From Massilibacteroides sp. (GTDB lineage: Bacteria; Bacteroidota; Bacteroidia; Bacteroidales; Tannerellaceae): 41,904 bases of DNA. Both the position numbers and the translations under genes were made by a program. The notes beneath the pieces were generated by a model, which saw nothing but the letters and a program-made list of their open reading frames with translations, did no database searches and was not told the origin of the DNA. Location: assembly GCA_028708075.1 (NCBI GenBank), contig JAQVZS010000022.1:1-41904 (forward strand). The letters run 5' to 3'. Shown here in pieces: positions 1-8,870 of the stretch; position 1 is the stretch's first letter, and the number at the start of each line of letters is the position of its first letter.

Positions 1-144
1 AATGCTTCTGTTAATTTGAAGATTAAAAATGGTGAACTTTTTGCGGAAAAAACGGCAGACAGTTTTGAAGAAGCAATTGATATCTGTACAGATGCATTAT
101 CTAAGCAATTGGTGAGACATAAAGAAAAAGCAAAAACCAAATAA
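1..144 (+). CDS. raiA: Ribosome hibernation promoting factor (HPF/RaiA family), 3' end only
   Basis: Frame 1 is open from the window edge to the TAA at 142-144 and gives 47 residues. They read like the last strand and final helix of a short HPF/RaiA protein: alternating NASVNLKIKNGELFAEK, then a helix with ADSFEEAIDICTDALSKQL, then a lysine-rich tail. This family binds the 30S decoding region and makes ribosomes dormant in stationary phase. In Bacteroidales the gene commonly lies just before the tRNA-tuf cluster, as here. The start and most of the protein are outside the window, so the call rests on the C-terminus and the context. Confidence 0.7.
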   Translation, partial: NASVNLKIKNGELFAEKTADSFEEAIDICTDALSKQLVRHKEKAKTK

Positions 145-159
145 AAAAAAGTATATAAA

Positions 160-190
160 TTTGGTAACTAAGAAATATTGCCTAAATTTG
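160..190 (+). promoter_or_regulatory. Bacteroidetes sigma-ABfr promoter for the tRNA-tuf operon
   Basis: TTTG at 160-163 (-33) and TAAATTTG at 183-190 (-7) are separated by 19 bp, a full match to the Bacteroidetes primary-sigma consensus TTTG-N19-21-TAnnTTTG. The expected start of transcription is about 194-198, some 40 nt before the first tRNA. This is inside the 5' arm of the adjacent terminator hairpin, so new transcripts would carry only a partial stem. Confidence 0.75.
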
Positions 191-191
191 C

Positions 192-227
192 AGCCGTTTC
201 GCTCTGATGACGAAACGGCTCTTTTTT
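192..227 (+). terminator. Rho-independent terminator after raiA
   Basis: Perfect 10-bp stem AGCCGTTTCG (192-201) with CGAAACGGCT (211-220), a 9-nt loop and a T-run at 222-227. It should end the hibernation-factor transcript just before the tRNA cluster. It directly abuts the -7 element of the tRNA operon promoter. Confidence 0.85.
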
Positions 228-237
228 AGAGAAAAAC

Positions 238-311
238 GCCTCTTTAGCTCAGTTGGCCAGAGCACGTGATTTGTAATCTCGGGGTCGTTGGTTCGAATCC
301 GACAAGAGGCT
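238..311 (+). tRNA. tRNA-Thr (anticodon UGU)
   Basis: Full cloverleaf: acceptor GCCTCTT/AAGAGGC, D stem GCTC/GAGC, anticodon loop TTTGTAA, T stem GTTGG/CCGAC and discriminator T. The CCA end is not encoded. The anticodon stem has a T-T mismatch at its third pair (positions 29-41), which I recall as usual for this tRNA in Bacteroidetes. It is the first of four tRNAs co-transcribed with tuf. Confidence 0.95.
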
Positions 312-324
312 CAAAATGCAACGG

Positions 325-407
325 GGGCAGTTACCAGAGTGGCCAAATGGGGCTGACTGTAACTCAGCTGGCTTACGCCTTCGGTGGTTCGAATCCATCA
401 CTGCCCA
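325..407 (+). tRNA. tRNA-Tyr (anticodon GUA)
   Basis: Acceptor GGGCAGT/ACTGCCC, anticodon stem-loop CTGACTGTAACTCAG with anticodon GTA, and the long class II variable arm expected of bacterial tRNA-Tyr (83 nt in all). Discriminator A; no CCA encoded. It lies 13 nt after tRNA-Thr(UGU). Confidence 0.95.
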
Positions 408-416
408 CGGACAATT

Positions 417-489
417 GCGGAAGTAGCTCAGTTGATAGAGCATTAGCCTTCCAAGCTGAGGGTCGCGGGTTTGAGTCCCGTCTTCCGCT
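417..489 (+). tRNA. tRNA-Gly (anticodon UCC)
   Basis: Acceptor GCGGAAG/CTTCCGC, anticodon stem TTAGC/GCTGA with loop CTTCCAA (anticodon TCC), T arm GCGGG-TTTGAGT-CCCGT and discriminator T. CCA is not encoded. It is third in the tRNA cluster before tuf. Confidence 0.95.
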
Positions 490-495
490 CTTTTT

Positions 496-567
<72 letters not shown>

Positions 568-632
568 CAGATATATATATATAAGATGTTGAATAAGACA
601 TGATCATTAATCAAATAAGAACAATTTAAGTT

Positions 633-1820
633 ATGGCAAAAGAACATTTTGACAGATCGAAACCCCACGTTAACATTGGTACGATTGGCCACGTTGACCA
701 CGGTAAAACGACTTTGACCGCTGCTATTACAACTGTGTTAGCAAAAAGAGGTCTTTCGGAAATACGTTCATTCGATTCTATCGACAACGCTCCTGAAGAG
801 AAAGAAAGAGGTATTACGATTAACACATCTCACGTAGAGTATCAAACTGCTAATCGCCACTATGCTCATGTTGACTGTCCGGGTCACGCTGATTATGTGA
901 AAAACATGGTAACGGGTGCTGCTCAGATGGACGGTGCTATTATTGTAGTTGCTGCTACTGATGGTCCTATGCCTCAAACTCGTGAACATATCCTTTTGGC
1001 ACGTCAGGTAAATGTTCCGAAATTGGTGGTGTTTATGAACAAATGTGATAGTGTTGATGATGAGGAGATGCTTGACCTTGTTGAAATGGAAATGAGAGAA
1101 TTGCTTTCTTTCTATAATTTTGATGGTGACAACACTCCGGTTATTCGTGGTTCTGCTTTAGGAGCTTTAAATGGTGACCCTCAATGGGAAGATAAAATTA
1201 TGGAATTGATGGATGCTTGTGATACATGGATTCCTCTTCCTCCGCGTGAAATCGATAAACCTTTCCTAATGCCGGTTGAAGATGTTTTCTCTATAACCGG
1301 ACGTGGAACCGTTGCTACAGGTCGTATCGAAACAGGTATTATAAAAGTTGGCGAAGAAGTTCAGATCATTGGTCTTGGTGCTGAAGGGAAAAAATCTGTT
1401 GTTACAGGTGTTGAAATGTTCCGTAAGCTGTTGGATGAAGGACAAGCTGGTGATAACGTAGGTTTACTGCTTCGTGGTATCGATAAAGACGAGATCAAAC
1501 GTGGTATGGTAATTTGCCATCCGGGTCAGGTTAAACCTCATTCTCGCTTCAAAGCCGAGGTGTATATCTTGAAGAAAGAAGAAGGTGGACGTCATACCCC
1601 TTTCCATAATAAGTATCGTCCTCAATTTTATATTCGTACATTGGACGTGACGGGTGAAATTACTCTTCCGGAAGGAACGGAGATGGTCATGCCTGGTGAT
1701 AATGTTACGATTACAGTGGATCTAATCTATCCGGTAGCTTGTAGTGTCGGCCTCCGTTTCGCAATTCGTGAAGGTGGACGTACGGTAGGTGCAGGACAGA
1801 TTACAGAATTATTGAACTAA
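633..1820 (+). CDS. tuf: Elongation factor Tu
   Basis: A 395-residue GTPase of normal family length that brings aminoacyl-tRNA to the ribosomal A site. The G motifs are all present: GHVDHGKT at 19-26, RGITI at 59-63 (switch I), DCPGH at 81-85 and NKCD at 136-139. The beta-barrel domains 2 and 3 follow and end in [10 protein letters not shown]. The start [20 protein letters not shown] matches other EF-Tu proteins. It is transcribed with the four tRNAs upstream, an arrangement that couples adaptor and carrier supply. There is no Shine-Dalgarno in the 65-bp leader, which is normal for Bacteroidetes. Confidence 0.99.
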   Translation: MAKEHFDRSKPHVNIGTIGHVDHGKTTLTAAITTVLAKRGLSEIRSFDSIDNAPEEKERGITINTSHVEYQTANRHYAHVDCPGHADYVKNMVTGAAQMDGAIIVVAATDGPMPQTREHILLARQVNVPKLVVFMNKCDSVDDEEMLDLVEMEMRELLSFYNFDGDNTPVIRGSALGALNGDPQWEDKIMELMDACDTWIPLPPREIDKPFLMPVEDVFSITGRGTVATGRIETGIIKVGEEVQIIGLGAEGKKSVVTGVEMFRKLLDEGQAGDNVGLLLRGIDKDEIKRGMVICHPGQVKPHSRFKAEVYILKKEEGGRHTPFHNKYRPQFYIRTLDVTGEITLPEGTEMVMPGDNVTITVDLIYPVACSVGLRFAIREGGRTVGAGQITELLN

Positions 1821-1840
1821 TTTTAGTTTATAATAAAGTG

Positions 1841-1866
1841 GCCAGTTTCTAAACATCGGAACTGGC
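1841..1866 (+). other. Hairpin between tuf and tRNA-Trp
   Basis: GCCAGTT (1841-1847) pairs with AACTGGC (1860-1866), extendable by one T-G pair. No T-run follows, so an intrinsic terminator is unlikely. It lies seven bases before tRNA-Trp and may mark an RNA-processing site or protect the tuf mRNA 3' end; that role is inference. Confidence 0.45.
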
Positions 1867-1873
1867 TATGTCT

Positions 1874-1946
1874 ACGGAAGTAGCTCAGTTGGTAGAGCAC
1901 TGGTCTCCAAAACCAGGTGTCGGGAGTTCGAGCCTCTCCTTCCGTG
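1874..1946 (+). tRNA. tRNA-Trp (anticodon CCA)
   Basis: Acceptor ACGGAAG/CTTCCGT, anticodon stem CTGGT/ACCAG with loop CTCCAAA (anticodon CCA), T arm GGGAG-TTCGAGC-CTCTC and discriminator G. CCA end not encoded. It sits inside the tuf-secE operon, 17 nt before the secE start, so it must be cut from the mRNA. Confidence 0.96.
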
Positions 1947-1963
1947 CAAAAATCTATAGGTTG

Positions 1964-2158
1964 ATGAAAAAGATAATTGCATATTTTAAAGAATCTTATA
2001 ACGAGCTTGTGTATAAAGTTTCTTGGCCTACTCGAATCGAATTGTCTAATAGTGCTGTTATTGTTTTGTTTGCTTCCCTGGTAATAGCGGCTCTGATTTT
2101 TGTGATAGACCTCGGTTTTGAAGGGGTGATACGTTTCCTCTATGAAAATGTCCTTTAA
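1964..2158 (+). CDS. secE: Preprotein translocase subunit SecE
   Basis: A 64-residue protein with one membrane span (about residues 29-55), the short single-span SecE form. The amphipathic N-terminal helix leads into the conserved VSWPTRIEL motif (about 19-27), which lies on the cytoplasmic face and contacts SecY. SecE clamps the SecYEG channel. The ATG at 1964 is chosen over the in-frame ATG at 1868 because the latter would translate tRNA-Trp. The gene lies 12 bp before nusG, the usual bacterial secE-nusG pair. Confidence 0.93.
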   Translation: MKKIIAYFKESYNELVYKVSWPTRIELSNSAVIVLFASLVIAALIFVIDLGFEGVIRFLYENVL

Positions 2159-2170
2159 TTTGTATTTGTA

Positions 2171-2713
2171 ATGTCTGACATTCAGAAAAAATTTTATGTT
2201 CTTCGCGCTATTAGCGGAAAGGAGAATAAGGTAAGAGAGTATCTGGAGGCTGAATTGAAAAATACAGACTTGGGGGAATATGTATCTCAGGTACTGATTC
2301 CGACTGAAAAAACTTTTACTGTCCGTAATGGTAAAAAGGTGATGAAAGAGAGAGCCTATTTACCGGGTTATGTGCTTGTAGAGGCTGCTTTGGTGGGTGA
2401 AGTTGCTCATCGATTAAGAAATATCCCTAATGTTATCGGTTTTCTGGGAGGATCTGATAATCCTGTTCCTCTTCGTCCGTCTGAAGTCAGTCGTATTTTA
2501 GGTACGGTGGATGAGTTGCAGGAACAACAGGAAGTCTTGGATGTTCAATATTATGTTGGAGAAACTGTGAAAGTTACTTTTGGTCCATTTAATGGATTTA
2601 GTGGCATAATCGAAGAGGTAAATGCTGATAAGAAAAAACTTAAGGTTATGGTTAAAATTTTCGGAAGAAAAACGCCACTTGAGTTAGGTTATATGCAGGT
2701 AGAAAAAGAGTAG
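2171..2713 (+). CDS. nusG: Transcription termination/antitermination factor NusG
   Basis: 180 residues, typical length. The NGN domain (about 7-115) starts with KFYVLRAISGKENKVREYLE and includes RAYLPGYVLVEA, which contacts the RNA polymerase clamp. A KOW domain follows (about 128-178: GETVKVTFGPFNGFSGIIEE) and binds Rho or ribosomal protein S10. NusG links elongating polymerase to the ribosome. The position after secE and before rplK is the conserved bacterial order. Confidence 0.97.
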   Translation: MSDIQKKFYVLRAISGKENKVREYLEAELKNTDLGEYVSQVLIPTEKTFTVRNGKKVMKERAYLPGYVLVEAALVGEVAHRLRNIPNVIGFLGGSDNPVPLRPSEVSRILGTVDELQEQQEVLDVQYYVGETVKVTFGPFNGFSGIIEEVNADKKKLKVMVKIFGRKTPLELGYMQVEKE

Positions 2714-2770
2714 TTTTCTTGTTACGGAGAAAACGGTCTTTTAGTTTTTATATATTTTAAATTTATAACA

Positions 2771-3214
2771 ATGGCAAAAGAAGTTGCTGGACAAATTAAA
2801 TTGCAGATTAAAGGAGGAGCAGCAAATCCTTCTCCCCCCGTTGGACCTGCTTTAGGTTCTAAGGGCATTAACATTATGGAGTTCTGCAAGCAATTTAATG
2901 CCAGAACCCAAGACAAAGCTGGTAAGATATTACCTGTGGTAATTACTTATTATGCGGATAAGACGTTTGATTTTGTTGTAAAAACACCTCCTGTTGCGAT
3001 CCAATTGTTGGAAGTCTCGAAACAGAAGAGTGGTTCGGCAGAACCTAACCGTAAGAAAGTTGCGGAAATTACTTGGGATCAGGTTAAGGCGATTGCTGAG
3101 GATAAATTGGTCGATCTGAATTGTTTTACTTTAGCGTCAGCCATGAAGATGGTTGCCGGTACGGCAAGAAGTATGGGTATTACGGTTAAAGGGGCTTTCC
3201 CGGAATTAAATTAA
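2771..3214 (+). CDS. rplK: 50S ribosomal protein L11
   Basis: 147 residues with the L11 hallmarks: N-terminal [20 protein letters not shown], the proline-rich hinge near residue 75 ([12 protein letters not shown]), and C-terminal [13 protein letters not shown], which binds the 23S GTPase centre. The family length is about 141-147. The 57-bp gap from nusG is AT-rich and I see no clear promoter in it. Part of rplK-rplA-rplJ-rplL. Confidence 0.98.
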   Translation: MAKEVAGQIKLQIKGGAANPSPPVGPALGSKGINIMEFCKQFNARTQDKAGKILPVVITYYADKTFDFVVKTPPVAIQLLEVSKQKSGSAEPNRKKVAEITWDQVKAIAEDKLVDLNCFTLASAMKMVAGTARSMGITVKGAFPELN

Positions 3215-3229
3215 TAAACTTCAATTGAG

Positions 3230-3928
3230 ATGGGTAAACTTACAAAAAATCAAAAGTTAGCTTTAGGCAAAATTGAAGCTGGGAAATTGTATTCACTTAA
3301 AGAAGCTTCTGTATTGGTAAAAGAAATCACTACATCTAAATTTGATGCTTCTGTTGATGTGGATGTTCGTTTAGGCGTCGATCCCCGTAAAGCTAATCAA
3401 ATGGTAAGAGGCGTTGTTTCTCTACCTCATGGGACAGGGAAGCAGATTCGGGTTCTTGCTTTGTGTACACCGGATAAAGAAGCTGAGGCAACTGCTGCCG
3501 GGGCTGATTATGTGGGTCTTGATGAATATATTAATAAAATTAAAGGCGGTTGGACTGATATTGATGTTATTATTACAATGCCTTCTATCATGGGGAAGAT
3601 TGGTGCTTTGGGACGTGTGTTAGGCCCTCGTGGATTAATGCCGAATCCTAAAAGCGGAACCGTAACTAATGAGATTGGTAATGCAATCAAAGAGGTTAAG
3701 CAAGGAAAGATCGACTTTAAAGTAGATAAGTCGGGGATTGTTCATACATCTATTGGTAAAGTGTCTTTTGATGCTGATAAGATTCGTGATAATGCTAAGG
3801 AGTTTATTTCAGCTTTAAATAAGTTGAAACCGACGGCATCTAAGGGGGTGTACATAAAGAGCATTTATCTTTCAAGTACAATGAGTCCGGGGATTAAAAT
3901 TGACCCCAAATCAATCGAAGAAAATTAA
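3230..3928 (+). CDS. rplA: 50S ribosomal protein L1
   Basis: 232 residues, the normal length. L1-stalk protein with the signature region [19 protein letters not shown] (about 127-145) and the N-terminal [17 protein letters not shown], which contributes to 23S rRNA binding. In other bacteria L1 also represses its own mRNA; no clear L1-target mimic was identified here. The gap to rplK is 15 bp, so the two are co-translated from one mRNA. Confidence 0.98.
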   Translation: MGKLTKNQKLALGKIEAGKLYSLKEASVLVKEITTSKFDASVDVDVRLGVDPRKANQMVRGVVSLPHGTGKQIRVLALCTPDKEAEATAAGADYVGLDEYINKIKGGWTDIDVIITMPSIMGKIGALGRVLGPRGLMPNPKSGTVTNEIGNAIKEVKQGKIDFKVDKSGIVHTSIGKVSFDADKIRDNAKEFISALNKLKPTASKGVYIKSIYLSSTMSPGIKIDPKSIEEN

Positions 3929-3943
3929 TAAAGTAATTGAACG

Positions 3944-4474
3944 ATGAGAAAGGAAGATAAAGTTGCTGTAATTGAACAATTGACTTCTATTGTGCAGGAA
4001 TACCCTAATTTCTATTTGACAGATATAGAAGCTCTCAATGCAGAGAAAACGAATGCATTGAGAAAAGAGTGTTTCAAACGCGAGGTGAAGTTGGTTGTTG
4101 TTAAAAACAGCTTGCTCAAAAAAGCATTGGAAAATCTAAAAGAAGTAGATTATTCTCCATTATACATTTCATTGAAGGGAAATACTGCTGTGATGTTTTC
4201 ACATGTGGCAAATGTTCCTGCAAGATTGATCAAGGATTTTACTAAAGACACTAAAGGGGAGGGTAAACCCCAATTAAAAGCTGCTTATGTACAGGAAAGT
4301 TTTTATGTAGGCGCAGAGAATTTAGGTGCTTTGGTAGATATTAAAAGCAAGAATGAACTTATTGCTGATGTTATTGCTCTTTTGCAATCTCCGGCTAAAA
4401 ACGTTATTTCTGCGCTTCAATCTTCTGGACAAACGATTCATGGAGTATTGACTACTCTTGCAGAAAGAAAATAA
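3944..4474 (+). CDS. rplJ: 50S ribosomal protein L10
   Basis: 176 residues. The N-terminal rRNA-binding domain is MRKEDKVAVIEQLTSIVQEY, followed by the KNSLLKKAL region. The C-terminal helix (about 155-176) carries the L7/L12 dimers of the stalk. It lies 15 bp after rplA; that gap is too short for the long L10 leader known from enterobacteria, so autoregulation, if any, must use another site. Confidence 0.97.
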   Translation: MRKEDKVAVIEQLTSIVQEYPNFYLTDIEALNAEKTNALRKECFKREVKLVVVKNSLLKKALENLKEVDYSPLYISLKGNTAVMFSHVANVPARLIKDFTKDTKGEGKPQLKAAYVQESFYVGAENLGALVDIKSKNELIADVIALLQSPAKNVISALQSSGQTIHGVLTTLAERK

Positions 4475-4509
4475 TTCAATAGATAAATAAACAATTAAAT
4501 CATACAAAA

Positions 4510-4884
4510 ATGGCAGATTTAAAAGCTTTTGCTGAACAATTAGTTAATTTGACTGTAAAAGAAGTTAGTGAGTTAGCGACTATCCTAAAAGACGAATATG
4601 GTATTGAACCGGCTGCTGCCGCTGTTGCTGTTGCAGGCCCTGCTGCAGGCCCTGCTGTTGTAGCTGAAGAAAAAACATCTTTTGATGTCGTTTTGAAAGC
4701 TCCGGGGGCAAACAAACTAGCTATCGTAAAATTGGTGAAAGAATTAACAGGTCTAGGATTGAAAGAAGCTAAAGATTTAGTGGATGGAGCTCCTAACAAT
4801 ATTAAAGAAGGTATTGCTAAGGCCGACGCAGAAGGATTAAAAAAGAGCTTAGAAGAAGCTGGCGCTGAAGTTGAGCTTAAATAA
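4510..4884 (+). CDS. rplL: 50S ribosomal protein L7/L12
   Basis: 124 residues: N-terminal dimerisation helices (1-32), an alanine/glycine/proline-rich hinge (about 37-55, with two AGPA repeats) and the C-terminal factor-binding domain from about 56, ending [14 protein letters not shown]. The domain recruits EF-Tu and EF-G. It lies 35 bp after rplJ. A strong hairpin after the stop codon separates it from rpoB, which fits the need for much more L7/L12 than RNA polymerase. Confidence 0.98.
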   Translation: MADLKAFAEQLVNLTVKEVSELATILKDEYGIEPAAAAVAVAGPAAGPAVVAEEKTSFDVVLKAPGANKLAIVKLVKELTGLGLKEAKDLVDGAPNNIKEGIAKADAEGLKKSLEEAGAEVELK

Positions 4885-4913
4885 GCCTTATAACCTGGGA
4901 TCCAGGTGAATTT

Positions 4914-4952
4914 GGTTAAGAATCTTCGACGACGGAGATTCTTAACCTTTTT
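4914..4952 (+). terminator. Attenuator-like terminator between rplL and rpoB
   Basis: Perfect 12-bp stem GGTTAAGAATCT (4914-4925) with AGATTCTTAACC (4936-4947), a 10-nt loop and TTTTT at 4948-4952. A smaller hairpin, ACCTGG/CCAGGT (4893-4907), sits just before it. No consensus promoter is visible in the 40 bp before rpoB, so partial read-through is the likely design: it would lower rpoBC expression relative to the ribosomal proteins. The degree of read-through is inference. Confidence 0.75.
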
Positions 4953-4992
4953 GTGTCTATAATTTCATTAAGTTCAATAAATTCCTTAATAG

Positions 4993-7900
4993 ATGTCTTC
5001 AACAGCTGAAAACCAAAGAGTTAATTTTGCTTCGATAAAAAATTCTTTACCTTATCCAGATTTCCTCGAAGTACAATTGAAGTCATTCCAAGACTTTCTT
5101 CAACTTGACACTCCTCCTGAAAAAAGGAAAAAGGAGGGATTATATAAGGTATTTGCCGAGAATTTCCCAATAGCAGATACAAGAAATAATTTTGTGTTGG
5201 AGTTTCTGGATTATTATATTGATCCGCCACGATATACAATAGATGAATGTATTGCTCGCGGACTTACATATAGTGTTCCGCTAAAAGCCAAATTAAAACT
5301 GTATTGTACGGATCCCGACCATGAAGACTTTGACACTGTAATACAGGATGTTTATCTTGGCCCTATCCCTTACATGACTTCAAGGGGCACTTTTGTAATT
5401 AATGGTGCGGAACGTGTTGTAGTATCGCAATTACATCGGTCTCCTGGGGTGTTTTTCGGACAAAGTACTCATGCTAATGGTACAAAATTATATTCAGCAC
5501 GTATAATTCCGTTTAAAGGATCGTGGATTGAATTTGCTACGGATATTAATAATGTCATGTATGCATATATCGATCGAAAAAAGAAATTACCGGTAACTAC
5601 TTTATTGAGAGCTATTGGTTTTGAAAGTGATAAAGACATTCTTGAAATATTTAACTTGGCGGAAGAAGTTAAGGTTTCAAAAACTAATCTGAAAAAACTT
5701 GTTGGACGTAAATTGGCTGCTCGTGTTTTGAAAACATGGGTTGAAGATTTCGTTGATGAAGATACCGGTGAGGTTGTGTCTATTGAGCGTAATGATGTAA
5801 TCATTGATCGTGAATCGATACTTGATAATGATAATATAGAAGCTATTATTGAGTCTGGGACTCAAAATGTTTTATTACATAAAGAAGACCAGAACTTATC
5901 TGATTTTGCGATTATTTATAATACACTTCAAAAAGACCCGAGTAATTCAGAGAAAGAGGCTGTACTTTATATTTATAGGCAGCTGAGAAATGCTGAACCT
6001 GCCGATGAAGCGAGTGCGCGTGAAGTTATTACGAACTTGTTCTTTTCAGAAAAACGTTATGATTTAGGTGAAGTTGGTCGTTACCGTATCAATAAAAAGT
6101 TAGGCTTAACTACGAGTGAAGAGATTAAAGTTCTGACTAAAGAAGATATTATCGAGATTATTAAATATCTGATTGAATTAATTAATTCGAAAGCAATAGT
6201 TGATGATATTGATCATTTGAGTAATCGTCGTGTACGTACGGTTGGTGAACAATTGTATAACCAATTTGGAATCGGTTTGGCCCGTATGGCACGGACGGTA
6301 AGAGAGCGTATGAATGTACGGGATAATGAGGTGTTTACACCGATAGATTTGATCAACGCAAAAACAATATCTTCTGTTGTTAATTCATTTTTTGGGACGA
6401 ATGCGCTGTCTCAATTTATGGATCAGACAAATCCTTTGGCAGAAATAACTCATAAGCGTCGTTTGTCAGCTCTTGGCCCCGGTGGTTTGTCTAGAGAGCG
6501 TGCTGGATTTGAGGTACGTGATGTCCATTATACTCATTACGGACGTCTTTGTCCGATTGAAACGCCTGAAGGCCCTAATATTGGCTTGATTTCTTCTCTT
6601 TGTGTTTATGCGAAGATTAATGATTTGGGATTCATTGTTACTCCTTACAGAAAGGTTGAAAATGGACGTGTGAATTTTTCTAAAGAAGGTTTGCAATATC
6701 TGACGGCGGAGGAAGAAGAAGAGTTGACGATTGCTCAAGGTAATGCTTTGTTGGATGATGAGGGACGTTTTGTGCGTGATCGTATTAAATCGCGTTATGA
6801 AGCTGACTTTCCCGTTGTTAGCCCGTCGGAAGTAGATATGATGGATGTGTCTCCGACTCAGATTGCTTCTATTGCCGCGTCTTTAATCCCATTTTTGGAA
6901 CATGATGATGCGAATCGTGCATTGATGGGTTCTAATATGATGCGCCAGGCTGTTCCTTTGATTCGTACGGATGCTCCTATTGTAGGAACTGGTATTGAGG
7001 CGCAAGTTGCAAAAGATTCACGTACTCAGATTGTGGCAGAACAACATGGGGTTGTTGTGTTTGTGGATGCAACATGTATTAAGATAAAATATGATCGCAC
7101 AGAAGACGAAGAATTTGTAAGTTTTGAAAATGCGGTTAAAACATATATTATCCCCAAATGGCGTAAGACGAACCAAAGTACGACGGTTGATTTACGCCCG
7201 ATTTGTTCCCTTGGACAGCGTGTCGTTCCAGGACAGATTTTGACAGAAGGATATTCTACGGAAAAAGGAGAATTAGCACTTGGGCGAAATGTTATGGTTG
7301 CTTATATGCCGTGGAAAGGATATAATTATGAGGATGCTATCGTTCTTAGTGAACGTATGGTTAGAGAAGATTTCTTTACTTCGGTTCATGTGGATGAATA
7401 TATTTTGGAAGTACGTGAAACTAAAAGAGGAATGGAAGAGTTGACTTCTGATATTCCGAATGTAAGTGAAGAGGCTACAAAAGATTTGGATGAAAGAGGT
7501 ATTGTTAGGGTAGGTGCCCGTATTGAACCGGGAGATATTCTGATTGGTAAGATTACGCCAAAAGGGGAATCAGATCCATCACCCGAAGAAAAATTATTAC
7601 GTGCGATATTTGGAGATAAGGCTGGAGATGTCAAGGATGCATCTTTAAAGGCAACGCCATCTTTACGCGGAGTCGTTATTGAGACAAGTTTGTTTTCTAA
7701 GGCAGTAAAGAAACGTAAAACAAGATTAACGGATAAAGCACTTCTTCCTAAATTGGATGAAGAATTTGAAGTTAAAATGGCTGAACTGAAAAGCCAACTT
7801 GTCGATAAATTGTTGATCCTTACAAACGGCAAAACTTCTTTAGGGGTTAAAGATTACCTGAATACGGATATTATTGCTAAAGGAGCTAAGTTCTCTCGTA

Positions 7901-8805
7901 AAGCATTGGAAGAGTTGGATTATAATGCGATTCAGGTAAGTAATTGGACTTCTGATTCAGCAAAGAATGAGCTGATTAAACAGGTTATTCTGAATTATTT
8001 AAAGAAAAATAAGGAGTTAGATGCTGAACTAAGACGTAAGAAATTTGATTTGACCATTGGAGATGAACTTCCAACAGGTATTGTTCAAATGGCAAAAGTA
8101 TATATTGCTAAGAAGAGAAAGATACAGGTGGGAGATAAAATGGCAGGTCGTCATGGGAATAAGGGTATTGTTTCCAAGATTGTGCGTCAGGAAGATATGC
8201 CTTTCCTTGAGGATGGAACCCCGGTAGATATTTGTTTGAACCCATTGGGTGTACCCTCCCGTATGAATTTGGGGCAGATTTTTGAGGCTGTTCTTGCTTG
8301 GGCTGGAAAAGAATTAAAGGTGAAATTTGCTACACCCATTTTTGACGGTGCATCTTTAGATGATTTAAATGAGTGGACGGATAAGGCTGGCTTACCCCGC
8401 TATGGTAAGACGTATTTGTATGACGGAGGAACGGGTGAACGTTTTGACCAACCGGCTACTGTAGGAGTTACATACTTTTTGAAATTAGGGCACATGGTTG
8501 ATGATAAAATGCATGCACGTTCTATTGGTCCGTATTCATTAATTACGCAACAGCCGTTAGGTGGCAAGGCTCAGTTTGGTGGACAACGTTTCGGAGAAAT
8601 GGAAGTTTGGGCACTGGAAGCATTTGGCGCAGCTCATATCTTGCAGGAAATCCTTACAATTAAATCCGATGATGTTGTTGGGCGTTCGAAAGCTTATGAA
8701 GCTATTGTGAAGGGTGAACCTATGCCTCAACCGGGAATTCCTGAGTCTTTGAATGTGCTATTGCATGAATTAAGAGGACTTGGATTAAGTTTTACTTTGG
8801 ATTAA
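4993..8805 (+). CDS. rpoB: DNA-directed RNA polymerase subunit beta
   Basis: 1270 residues, the Bacteroidetes length. The rifampicin region near bases 6388-6510 reads [20 protein letters not shown] followed by RLSALGPGG. The common resistance positions (E. coli D516, H526, S531) are all wild type. The downstream [11 protein letters not shown], the [19 protein letters not shown] motif region, and [11 protein letters not shown] near bases 8130-8170 form the catalytic core. The C-terminus contains [18 protein letters not shown] and the clamp contact. It lies 65 bp before rpoC with no terminator between. Confidence 0.99.
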   Translation: MSSTAENQRVNFASIKNSLPYPDFLEVQLKSFQDFLQLDTPPEKRKKEGLYKVFAENFPIADTRNNFVLEFLDYYIDPPRYTIDECIARGLTYSVPLKAKLKLYCTDPDHEDFDTVIQDVYLGPIPYMTSRGTFVINGAERVVVSQLHRSPGVFFGQSTHANGTKLYSARIIPFKGSWIEFATDINNVMYAYIDRKKKLPVTTLLRAIGFESDKDILEIFNLAEEVKVSKTNLKKLVGRKLAARVLKTWVEDFVDEDTGEVVSIERNDVIIDRESILDNDNIEAIIESGTQNVLLHKEDQNLSDFAIIYNTLQKDPSNSEKEAVLYIYRQLRNAEPADEASAREVITNLFFSEKRYDLGEVGRYRINKKLGLTTSEEIKVLTKEDIIEIIKYLIELINSKAIVDDIDHLSNRRVRTVGEQLYNQFGIGLARMARTVRERMNVRDNEVFTPIDLINAKTISSVVNSFFGTNALSQFMDQTNPLAEITHKRRLSALGPGGLSRERAGFEVRDVHYTHYGRLCPIETPEGPNIGLISSLCVYAKINDLGFIVTPYRKVENGRVNFSKEGLQYLTAEEEEELTIAQGNALLDDEGRFVRDRIKSRYEADFPVVSPSEVDMMDVSPTQIASIAASLIPFLEHDDANRALMGSNMMRQAVPLIRTDAPIVGTGIEAQVAKDSRTQIVAEQHGVVVFVDATCIKIKYDRTEDEEFVSFENAVKTYIIPKWRKTNQSTTVDLRPICSLGQRVVPGQILTEGYSTEKGELALGRNVMVAYMPWKGYNYEDAIVLSERMVREDFFTSVHVDEYILEVRETKRGMEELTSDIPNVSEEATKDLDERGIVRVGARIEPGDILIGKITPKGESDPSPEEKLLRAIFGDKAGDVKDASLKATPSLRGVVIETSLFSKAVKKRKTRLTDKALLPKLDEEFEVKMAELKSQLVDKLLILTNGKTSLGVKDYLNTDIIAKGAKFSRKALEELDYNAIQVSNWTSDSAKNELIKQVILNYLKKNKELDAELRRKKFDLTIGDELPTGIVQMAKVYIAKKRKIQVGDKMAGRHGNKGIVSKIVRQEDMPFLEDGTPVDICLNPLGVPSRMNLGQIFEAVLAWAGKELKVKFATPIFDGASLDDLNEWTDKAGLPRYGKTYLYDGGTGERFDQPATVGVTYFLKLGHMVDDKMHARSIGPYSLITQQPLGGKAQFGGQRFGEMEVWALEAFGAAHILQEILTIKSDDVVGRSKAYEAIVKGEPMPQPGIPESLNVLLHELRGLGLSFTLD

Positions 8806-8870
8806 TTCTAATGGAATATATTAGACAGATGTCTACAATTTCAATCGATAACTCTTTATAAATAATATAT

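Noticed and set aside
1868-1963. Upstream in-frame start that would lengthen SecE by 32 residues
   Set aside because: The extension translates tRNA-Trp; the ATG at 1964 gives the normal 64-residue SecE.
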